Shown here: positions 8,154 through 16,900 of the stretch, piece by piece
How positions within the stretch are numbered: position 1 is the first letter of the stretch
How the letters are laid out: each line of letters opens with the position of its first letter
NCBI RefSeq assembly: GCF_002198715.1
Contig: NZ_MWLK01000030.1
Location: forward strand, 252,112-316,111
DNA length: 64,000 nt
Reading direction: 5' to 3'
Source: Rhodomicrobium sp. R_RK_3
Lineage (GTDB): Bacteria; Pseudomonadota; Alphaproteobacteria; Rhizobiales; Rhodomicrobiaceae
Program-made: the position numbers and the translations under genes
Notes under the pieces: model-generated
Databases searched by the model: none
The model's input: only the letters and a program-made list of their open reading frames with translations
Told to the model about the DNA's origin: nothing

Positions 8154-9353
8154 ATGGCGAGTGGTTTTCGATTTTACGAATTCTTTGCCGGCGGCGGAAT
8201 GGCGAGGATTGGCCTGGGTCCGGAATGGACCTGCGCGTTCGCGAACGACAACGCCGTCCAGAAGGTGGCTGCATACAAGGCGCGCTGGGGTGAGGGCGAA
8301 CTGGACGAGAGGGGGGTCGACGAGATCGGTGTCGACGACCTGCCGGGGACCGCACACCTAGCCTGGGCTTCCTTTCCCTGTCAGGATCTCTCGATCGCTG
8401 GCAGCGGGCGGGGCATTGGCACGGCTGGTGAGCGGATCACGCGCTCTAGCGCGCTATGGCCATTCCTAGACCTCATCGAGGCTCTTAAGCTAGAGGGACG
8501 ACACCCTCGTGTCATCGCGCTGGAGAACGTTACTGGATTGCTCACTTCCAGCGGCGGCCGCGACTTCGCCGCCATATGTCAGGCGCTTGCCGGTATTGGC
8601 TATGACTTCGGTACCGTCGTCATCGACGCCAAGCACTTCGTACCACAATCGCGCCCGCGGATCTTTATCGTCGCCGTACGCGAAGACGTGCAGATACCGC
8701 TCGGCCTAGCGCATTCGGAGCCTATGCGACCCTGGCACACCGCCGGGGTTGTCAAGGTCCACGCCGATCTGAACGAGATCCTCACCAAGCGATGGCGCTG
8801 GTGGAACCTCGGTGAAGCACCGGTTCTTGCGGAGTGCGCGCTCCAGGAGGCGCTAGTGCTAGGCGCGGGCGCGAGTTGGCATACCGAAGCGGAGACCGCG
8901 CGGCTGCTCTCGATGATGCCGAGGTCGCATCTCTCACGGCTCGCGGAGGCGAAACGAGCAGGTCGCATCATGATCGGCAGCCTCTATCTTCGCATGCGAC
9001 CGGAGAACGGCGCGAATGTGCAGCGAGCCGAGATCGCCTTTGGGTCGACGCTTGGCTGCCTCCGAACGCCGCGCGGCGGCGGATCTCGGCCGAGGATCAT
9101 CATAGTCGACGGCGAGGAGGTGCGAACCCGGCTCCTCTCGCCGCGTGAGGCAGCGGGACTGATGGGGCTTCCACTGGATCATCCGCTTCCCGAGCGGTAT
9201 CAACACGCGTTCCAGCTAATCGGCGATGGGGTTGTCACGCATGTCGTACGTTTCCTCGCCCACACGCTAATCGAGCCCCTCGCTCAGGCGCCTCTCATGC
9301 ACAGCTCCCGCACGGCGCATCCGATCTCGATTCCCGAGGAGGAGCCAGCATGA
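8154..9353 (+). CDS. druM: C5-cytosine DNA methyltransferase, Druantia type II DruM
   Basis: 399 residues. The conserved blocks of 5-methylcytosine methyltransferases are present: SAM-binding FFAGGG (10-15), catalytic PCQDLS with C76, ENV (124-126) and QSRPR (165-169), and a late GLPLDHPLP-type block near the C-terminus. The enzyme methylates cytosine in a short host site. Its stop overlaps the next start (ATGA), and it is the first gene of a four-gene operon ending in a giant DUF1998 helicase, the gene set of Druantia type II. There it probably marks self DNA or works with the helicase. A stand-alone restriction-modification role is unlikely because no restriction gene follows. Confidence 0.85.
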   Translation: MASGFRFYEFFAGGGMARIGLGPEWTCAFANDNAVQKVAAYKARWGEGELDERGVDEIGVDDLPGTAHLAWASFPCQDLSIAGSGRGIGTAGERITRSSALWPFLDLIEALKLEGRHPRVIALENVTGLLTSSGGRDFAAICQALAGIGYDFGTVVIDAKHFVPQSRPRIFIVAVREDVQIPLGLAHSEPMRPWHTAGVVKVHADLNEILTKRWRWWNLGEAPVLAECALQEALVLGAGASWHTEAETARLLSMMPRSHLSRLAEAKRAGRIMIGSLYLRMRPENGANVQRAEIAFGSTLGCLRTPRGGGSRPRIIIVDGEEVRTRLLSPREAAGLMGLPLDHPLPERYQHAFQLIGDGVVTHVVRFLAHTLIEPLAQAPLMHSSRTAHPISIPEEEPA

Positions 9354-11875
9354 ATGAATCGCCCATCGTGCTGCCGACGACGTTTGTTGCGTGGGAGCGC
9401 GCGCTCGTGGATCGCTTCCTTCGCGCGTCCTACGGCGAAGATGCGTCACCGCTGCGTTCGTTCGAGATCACCGGGGATACGCTGGCAACTGCATTCAACC
9501 ACATTCCGTCCTCGGGTGTCGAGGCCGAGGCAGCGTTCCGCGAGGCGATGCGTTCGGATCCACAGGTCTGGCGGGCGCTCGCCCAGGGCCGGCAGCGCGA
9601 ACCCACTGCTAGCAGTCCGAGCTGCTTCGCATACCTTTGCATGTCACTCCTGATCGACACTCTACTCGACGGTGAGTATTCCGGTCGCGGACAATATCGA
9701 GAGCGCCTTCGCACCTGGCTCAGCACTTCGCGCTCGATGATGCAGCTGTCCGGCATCGCCGGAATGTGGAGGAGCCTGGCGTCCTGGCTCGATGAGCGTA
9801 TCGCCGCCGGCGAGGGTTTTCGGAGGCTCATGCTGCCCGACCCCCGGATGTGGACGCAGATCGGATACACCCGCCGCCTCTCCTTTCCGACCAGATCCGA
9901 CATCAAATTTCTTGAGCGCGTGCTCCTCAGCGTCCGAGGAGGTTCTGCGGATCCGCCGGGGCTAATCCGCGCCGTCGAGGCTGCCCTCGATCGCCGGGGG
10001 GCGTCGTGGGGCATGGAAACCGCCTTCGCCGAGTTCCGCGACGCGTTCCGCAGCGGCGGCGCCTCGAGCGATCACCGATTCTGGCGGCTCGTCCTACGGG
10101 CCAAGGGCGGCTCCGGGAGTGCCTCGGAGATGGCGAACGCGAAGCTGGAGATCGAGTTCGACGAGGACGGTCGTCGAGGCCTGAGGCTCGACTCCGCGCC
10201 TGCGATAGATCTCGGGGCGGCGATGCAGGCTCCGCCCGTGCTCCGGAGCGCCAACCTAGGCCTTGCGGCAACTCGCGGGATCGTCTTCTTCCGGCAGGTC
10301 GGAATGGCTCACTGGCTGGCCGACGCCGAACCGCCGCCTGGAACCGCACACGTCGGTGTCGCCGCGTCGCACGCGGCAATCGCCAGAGGCATGACGATTG
10401 CATTCGAACCGAGCGGAGGCTGGCTCTTGACCACTGCGCCGGCTTCACCTCGCACTGTCGACGATCTGCTCACACGGCTGCGCTTGGTACGCCTACGGCA
10501 GGAGCGGCTCATCGACATAGGCGTCGAGGGCGGTATCCGTATGGCGGGGGACTTTCTCGGCCGGGCGAGGTTCCTGCCCCGAGTCAACGCCGCCGCGCGC
10601 AGCGTGACCATTCGCCCGCTTTCGGAACAGGACGCCGCCGCTGCTGCAAGATGGATCGAAGGCAGCATCGTCGCGGATCAGGCTCTGGATGGACGTTATG
10701 AAATCTCGGTGTCGTTGGGACGCAGCGGCGATGCGCCGGAGTGGACGCGCCGGATCCAGTTCCGGCGGGACGCGCAACAGCATCCAGATCTTGGCGGCGC
10801 GGCCGAGCGCCAACCGCCGATCGTCGAATGGACAGCAATGGAGCCTGGACGCTGGCGCACCGTGCGGGAGCGGAGCCTTGCGTGGCAAAGCTTATACGGC
10901 GATGCAGCGGACCTCTTCGAAGCGATCTACGCGGCAGGGCGCGTGAAGCTCGCGGAAGCCGAGGTGATCGACCTGATATCCCGCGTCTCCGCAGGCGGCA
11001 CGTCGTCTTGGGACATTCTGCGTGCGATTCACGAAGCTGGCTTCGCAACGGCACGACAAAGAGCGGAATGGCGCGGACGAGTCTGGACGCTAGAGCCGCC
11101 GCAACTCGCCAACATAGGTTCAACGGTCATTGTCATGGGCGCGACGTGCGTCGCTATGCAGGATGAGTTTCGCCAAGTCGCCCAGCATGCGGGAGGCTCG
11201 CCCTTCCGCACGCTGGGACCATCGCCATGGAGCCCCCCAGTCACCGGCGCGGTCGGCGTTGTGGCTGAGCGCCTCTCCAAAACGCTCGGGTGGGCGATCG
11301 CCAAGGCACCGCGTGTCCCGCGCATGCTTCCCGGGCGGTTGGAGACCTCCACGCTGGTTGCGGAGCACCACGTGCTAGCGTCCAGTTGGGACTGGAATCG
11401 CCGCAGGTTCGTGCCAGGCACTGCTCCCGGGGCGGTTGTGTCGCTAACGCGTTGGGTCCATCCGAGCGGTCGGGATCACGACCAGTATCGAGTGAATAGC
11501 TGGAAAGGAGAGACCCGCCACGCCACCCGAGTGGCAGCGATCCTCCAGGCGCACGTAGTGGCGGGCCGACCATTATTTGCGTTGGAGGGCGACACCCTCG
11601 TACGTAGGTCCGCTGAAGGCGCTCTGCCGCTCGAATTCGCGCAGTCGCTGCGCCTTTCCGCGGGTGCCGGCGGCGGGCCGTGCGGGGACGGGAGCTACGT
11701 TTATCCGTTGGGCGATATGCTTCTAGCCAGTCTAGCGTCGGCCTTGCCGGGCTGCATCGAAGGGGTTCCCCACAGACTGACGGAGTTGGCGGACGTCGCA
11801 GCGATCGTGAGGTCGAGGCGGTCTGGCGGCCGCATCCGCCTGCGCTGGTCAGGCGGCACGGTGTCGGTGACATGA
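9350..11875 (+). CDS. druF: Druantia type II protein DruF (uncharacterised)
   Basis: 841 residues, starting within the druM stop (ATGA) and ending within the next start (ATGA). No recognisable catalytic motif, signal peptide or membrane segment. It is Arg/Trp-rich, with alternating helical and strand-rich parts, and the C-terminal third looks compact. Assignment to DruF comes from size and from its place between the methyltransferase and a coiled-coil protein ahead of a DUF1998 helicase, as in published Druantia type II loci. The order of the F and G names is from memory of the system and could be swapped. Role in defence unknown. Confidence 0.65.
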   Translation: MNESPIVLPTTFVAWERALVDRFLRASYGEDASPLRSFEITGDTLATAFNHIPSSGVEAEAAFREAMRSDPQVWRALAQGRQREPTASSPSCFAYLCMSLLIDTLLDGEYSGRGQYRERLRTWLSTSRSMMQLSGIAGMWRSLASWLDERIAAGEGFRRLMLPDPRMWTQIGYTRRLSFPTRSDIKFLERVLLSVRGGSADPPGLIRAVEAALDRRGASWGMETAFAEFRDAFRSGGASSDHRFWRLVLRAKGGSGSASEMANAKLEIEFDEDGRRGLRLDSAPAIDLGAAMQAPPVLRSANLGLAATRGIVFFRQVGMAHWLADAEPPPGTAHVGVAASHAAIARGMTIAFEPSGGWLLTTAPASPRTVDDLLTRLRLVRLRQERLIDIGVEGGIRMAGDFLGRARFLPRVNAAARSVTIRPLSEQDAAAAARWIEGSIVADQALDGRYEISVSLGRSGDAPEWTRRIQFRRDAQQHPDLGGAAERQPPIVEWTAMEPGRWRTVRERSLAWQSLYGDAADLFEAIYAAGRVKLAEAEVIDLISRVSAGGTSSWDILRAIHEAGFATARQRAEWRGRVWTLEPPQLANIGSTVIVMGATCVAMQDEFRQVAQHAGGSPFRTLGPSPWSPPVTGAVGVVAERLSKTLGWAIAKAPRVPRMLPGRLETSTLVAEHHVLASSWDWNRRRFVPGTAPGAVVSLTRWVHPSGRDHDQYRVNSWKGETRHATRVAAILQAHVVAGRPLFALEGDTLVRRSAEGALPLEFAQSLRLSAGAGGGPCGDGSYVYPLGDMLLASLASALPGCIEGVPHRLTELADVAAIVRSRRSGGRIRLRWSGGTVSVT

Positions 11876-13968
11876 CTGCGGGAGGAAACTGGTACGCCGG
11901 GCGCCTAGCGCGGAGAATGGGCGCGCGCGTGTCGGTGGACGTGCTCGCGATGGAAGGATCCAGCGGCTGGGAACTTGTTCGCTATCCGCGGAAGCTCTTC
12001 CCAAAGAACGGGCAGGTCGAACTACTCAGCGCATCTGCCAACTCTTTTCGATCAGGCGAGTGGCTCGTGTTCCAGATCATGGCCAGCCCGCGACCGAACG
12101 CACAACCGTCCCGCATCAGCGCGCATCGCATCCTATCGCGCTTCGCCGACCTCCAAACCCTGGGCACGGTGGAGGCCGCCCGCTTCCTTTTCACGCGGGA
12201 GGGATGGGATGGGGCGATCAATCCGGGGCACTGGACCGTGAGGTTCAGCGAAGACTGTATCCTCACGCTTCAACTCGCTCGTAGCCCGGATGGCCGCCTG
12301 CGTTGCGTAGACCGGAGCCTTAGCGAGGTGGACTGCTACACCTTTGAAGCGGGGAATCTGCTCGGCGAACCGGCGGCGGAAAATCCACAGCAACTCTACG
12401 ATCTGCACAGCGAGCGGCCGCTGGTCACTTACAACTGGTCTCCGGGCGCAGATTACGTCGCGCACGTCGTCCGCGCCCTGGCGGGTGCCGACGATCCAAG
12501 GCTGCCGGAGCTGATCACCTGGCTCGAGCTGCATCGCGACGAGGTGAGCGGGCGGATCTCGGCAATCGGTACCGACCACAAGCTCGCATTCGAAGCGCTG
12601 CGTTCCGGTGAGCTCGCCGCAAGACTCACAGCGGACCGAGAGGTGATGTCTGCATATCTCGACGCTGTGAGGATCGACCCTGCGATCGCGGCCGCGGTTG
12701 AGCAAGCGGTAAGAGCGGAGGCCGTAAGGTCACGCGAAGTGGTGCGCACAGAGATAGCGGCAGAACTGGCTGCCGAACAGAGCGCCCGGCGGGCGGAGCA
12801 GGATGCAAAGAGCCTAGCTCGTGAGGCGACGCTCGAGCTGGAGCTGCAAGCGCAGATCACCGATCGCGAGCGCGAGCTCAGTGAAGCGCTCGAACGGCGC
12901 ATCGCCGAACGCGATCGCACCGCGATCGCGGCATCCAAGGCCGAGTGGGAAGCTGCGGTGGCGGAGGTCGAGGCTTTCCGAGCGAGCGTCTCGGACATGA
13001 AACGCGAACGGGATGCGCTCGCCGAGGAGGTCGAAGCCCTTAAATCCGAGGCAGAGCGCCAGAGGGAGTTGGTACGCGTGGCGGAGGGTCGATTGACGGA
13101 ATTGGAACGCGATCTCGCCTCGACAGTACAGCGCTCGGTAACCCGAGCCGTCGCAACGCTACCCGTGATCATGTCCAGCTCCGCTAGGCCAATTGACCGC
13201 GCAGAATTGGGCGAGCAAATTGCGCGCTGCGTGCTGCTCACAGGTGTTGGCAAGCAGCTGATGATGAGATTCGCGGCCTACCTCCTCTCCGGAGAGGTGC
13301 CGATCCTTGACGGGCCACAGGTCGAGGACTTCTCGCTAATCGCCGAGGCGCTTCTCGCCGCCGGCAGGCTGGTGTCTTTCGACGCGGACGCGACCATCAT
13401 CGCGCCAGAGGACATCTGGTCGCGTCCAGGATCGCGGCTCGATACCCAGGTTGCCCAGGCCGCCGTGCTGGCGAGTACAGGATATACCTGCCTCGTCAAG
13501 CTGCACGAGATCGATCGTTCGGCCGCCCGTTGCTGGTATCCGGCGATTTGCGCACTGGCGCGGCGAGGTCTGCTGCCAAGGCGGCTGCTGATGTTTGCTA
13601 CCCTTTCGGACCCAGCATCTGAAGAGGCCGCGGCGTTGCCTGCCAATGCCTGCCGGCTGACGGTGGACAGTGCGGTGGCCGAGGGCGCGGCGCTCGTCGC
13701 TCCGGGGCTTCTCGGGAGCGGCACGAACGCCACGGCGTTGCACCTCGATCCGGGCGACCGGCCGACCGATCTCTCGTCCGCGATGGCGACGCTGCCTGCA
13801 CTCGCCGACCTTGGCATTGGACTCGACATTGCGACATCCTTGAGGCTTGCCAGGGCGGTGGTCGAGACCGAGGGCCTCGCACCACCCAACTCTGGACGGG
13901 CGTTGGAGACGGCGCGGAACTTTTGCCGGGACACTCGGCGCGATGAAGTCGGCGGGACCGCCGGATAA
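11872..13968 (+). CDS. druG: Druantia type II protein DruG (coiled-coil, uncharacterised)
   Basis: 698 residues from ATG 11872, which overlaps the druF stop as ATGA; the frame stays open upstream to 11680 but this coupled start is preferred. Residues about 280-430 form a long, highly charged coiled coil with heptad-like Glu/Arg/Ala repeats (for example RAEQDAKSLAREATLELELQ). The flanking N-terminal and C-terminal parts look globular, without known motifs. A long coiled coil suggests a scaffold or oligomerisation role linking the methyltransferase and helicase; this is inference. It is separated from druE by 22 bases. Confidence 0.65.
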   Translation: MTAGGNWYAGRLARRMGARVSVDVLAMEGSSGWELVRYPRKLFPKNGQVELLSASANSFRSGEWLVFQIMASPRPNAQPSRISAHRILSRFADLQTLGTVEAARFLFTREGWDGAINPGHWTVRFSEDCILTLQLARSPDGRLRCVDRSLSEVDCYTFEAGNLLGEPAAENPQQLYDLHSERPLVTYNWSPGADYVAHVVRALAGADDPRLPELITWLELHRDEVSGRISAIGTDHKLAFEALRSGELAARLTADREVMSAYLDAVRIDPAIAAAVEQAVRAEAVRSREVVRTEIAAELAAEQSARRAEQDAKSLAREATLELELQAQITDRERELSEALERRIAERDRTAIAASKAEWEAAVAEVEAFRASVSDMKRERDALAEEVEALKSEAERQRELVRVAEGRLTELERDLASTVQRSVTRAVATLPVIMSSSARPIDRAELGEQIARCVLLTGVGKQLMMRFAAYLLSGEVPILDGPQVEDFSLIAEALLAAGRLVSFDADATIIAPEDIWSRPGSRLDTQVAQAAVLASTGYTCLVKLHEIDRSAARCWYPAICALARRGLLPRRLLMFATLSDPASEEAAALPANACRLTVDSAVAEGAALVAPGLLGSGTNATALHLDPGDRPTDLSSAMATLPALADLGIGLDIATSLRLARAVVETEGLAPPNSGRALETARNFCRDTRRDEVGGTAG

Positions 13969-13990
13969 CGCCGGATAACAGGAGAGACGG

Positions 13991-16900
13991 GTGCTTGATC
14001 CGATTGGCGGCTTCGAACGAATAAAGGACTTCTTCACGTCGTACGTGGAGACCAGCTTCCGCATCTCCGATCCCGCGGTCGCCGCCGCACGCTATGAACT
14101 TCTGCGGCGCCCCGATATCTTCGCGACACTCCCCTTCGTCGAACCAGTGCCGCGTTACCGCTCCAGCGACCACCTCCTCGAGGACTTCGTCGACATGGAC
14201 GGAGGCCCTCTCGAACCGCTCTCGCGAGGCGCCCGCGTCGCCTTCGTGGAGCTCGCCCTTTCCGGTTTGTTCGACGGCCGTCCTAGTGACGGCGAGCTAC
14301 GTCGCCGATCCATATACCCACCGTACCGCCATCAAGTAGGCATGCTGGCCCGTGGTGTGCAGCCAGGTCATCCAGGCATCGTCACCTCCGGCACGGGCTC
14401 GGGCAAAACCGAGAGCTTCATGCTTCCGGTACTCGCCGCCATCACCAACGAGGCCGTCAGGTGGGCGAGACCTTCGGCGGGGTACCTCTCGAACGATTGG
14501 TGGAACACGCCACGTTCGCGCTGGGCGCCTCAGCGCGCCGGGGAGAACAGGCCAGCTGCGGTGCGGGCGCTCGTCCTCTATCCGATGAACGCGCTCGTCG
14601 AGGATCAGATGGTGCGTCTTAGGCGGACCCTCGACTCCGACGACGCGCGAAGCGTCATGGACGTCCGGTTTGGCGGAAACCGCATCTTCTTCGGCCAGTA
14701 CACGGGCGTGACGCCAGTGACTGGGTACGAGCGCCATCCCCGCATTTTCGGGGAGGAGGCTGAACGCAAACGGCGTGCGCGGCGGCTGCGTGAGCTTCGA
14801 GCGACGATGTGCGCGCACGATGAGAACCAAGCGGCCGCCCGACGGCACGATGCCACGGTGATCGCAGAGGCGCTCGCCGCAGGCAAGAGAGCTCCGGATT
14901 TGACTCGGTACATCTTTCCGTCGCTAGACGGTGCGGAGATGGTGTCGCGGTGGGACATGCAGGACAGCCCCCCCGACCTGCTGGTGACCAACGCCTCGAT
15001 GCTCGGTGCGATGCTCGCGCGCGAGGTCGAGCAGGGTATGTTCGAGCAAACTAGAGAGTGGCTGATCTCAAACGATGACGCCTATTTCTATCTCGTATTC
15101 GACGAGCTCCATCTGATCCGCGGTTCCGCCGGCACTGAGGTCGCGTTTTTGGTCAAAGCCCTGATCCAACGGCTAGGGCTCGACCGCCCGGGACAACGTC
15201 ACAAGCTGAGGATACTCGCCTCTTCGGCGTCGCTTCCGATGGACGATGAGCCAGGCGTCCAATCGCGTCGCTACCTCCGCGACATGTTCGCCCCGTTCGG
15301 CACCAGCCGCGGCCCAGAGGATCTCGGTTCTGAGAAGGCAGACTTCTGGGAGGAATGCGTTGTCCGCGGAACGGCCGAGCTTCCCGAATGGGCCGGTGGC
15401 CGCATCCCTGGGCGGCCTTTCGCCGATCTCCTGCAAGTATGCGCCTCCGGATCGGACTTCGTGGCGCGGCTCAATGATGCCGATCATGTGATGGAGGCGA
15501 TCGGGGCCGCTGCTGACGCAGTTGGCGTCGCTCGCGACACACGCATGGTGCCGGCGCTCGCCGAGGCGGCCGCTGCGATTCTTACCCAGGCCTGCCGGGA
15601 CGGCGACAGCGTGCGTGCGCGATCGGTCGACGATATTGCCAACCGAGTCTTCAACGATGAAAGCGGCCCAATCGCAGTCCGAGGTTTGATGCTGGCACGC
15701 GCTTTGCCAGAGGCTGAAGCCTTCAACCAGGCCAGTCCACACCCCGCCACTCCCTCATTCCGCGTACACTGCTTCGTGCGCAACATTGAAGGGCTGTTCG
15801 CGGCACCGTCGGTCGACGCCGAGGGCCGCGTCACGTATGGCAGTCTTGGCGTAGAGCGCGGGATGTCGCACGCCACGCCGGCACCCGGTGAAACGCGGGG
15901 GCCGCGGCTCTTCGAGATGCTTTATTGCGAGGCCTGCGGGGACCTCCTGATGGGTGGTCAGCGGGGCACCATGAACGGCGGCCACAGCGAGACCGAACTC
16001 TTACCATCGACCACTGAGCTTGAGAACCTACCAGAGCGGGCGGCGGCGGAGTATTACGACCGCATGACCTTCGATCAGTTCGCTGTCTTCTGGCCGCGTC
16101 GATCGGAGCCGCAGCGGCCAGAGAGTGGCTTCGACGAGTGGGAGTCGGCGAGCCTTAACCCCGAGACTGGCGTCGTCAGTGTGGGACAAGCGGTGCCCGA
16201 TGGATCGATCGCCGGTCATCTGTACTTCCAGACGGACGCGGCGGTCCGGCGTGGTCGCACGCTGGATGTGAAGTCGGCGCAGCCCTTCTGCTGCCCGAAG
16301 TGCGGCACCGACTACTCCAACCGGCCATCAACAAGCCGGTCGCGATCGCCGATCCGCGCGTTCCGCACCGGTGTCAGCAAGGCGTCCCAGCTCGTGGCGA
16401 CGGAGCTATTCGAGCTACTCTATGCGATTGGTGCGGCCCCGAAGTGCATCGTGTTCTCTGACAGTCGGCAGGACGCGGCTAACCAGTCGCTCGAGATCGA
16501 ACGACTCCACCTGCGCGATCTTCGTCGTGAGATTCTGGTGTCGGTCGCCCGCGCCTACCTCGCTCGGCGGACGGCCGAGACGCTCGATCCGACAGAGACG
16601 ATGGCGCGCATCAACGAGCTAATGGGCACCGATCCCGCGGCGGCCATGGCTTTAATGGGGCAGTTGAGCAGTCAGAACGGCGATCGGCAGGTAAGCGTCC
16701 CCAATAGGAAGGTGCAGCTTGAGCGCATCTTCGACTACCGCGCGGACGGACGGGGAGACGTCGGCGAGCTAATCGCCGAGTATGTCCGCCTGGGCGTTCA
16801 TCCGTTCGACGAGGTGGGCCTGAAGACGTTCCAGCGCCGGCCTTGGTACGACGCATTTCAGGAGAATGACGGTGCCATCTCCTACAACCCAGGGCTTTCG

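Noticed and set aside
12453-13253. Minus-strand Ser/Arg/Ala-rich open frame
   Set aside because: Mirror of the charged coiled coil of druG; low complexity and no motif.
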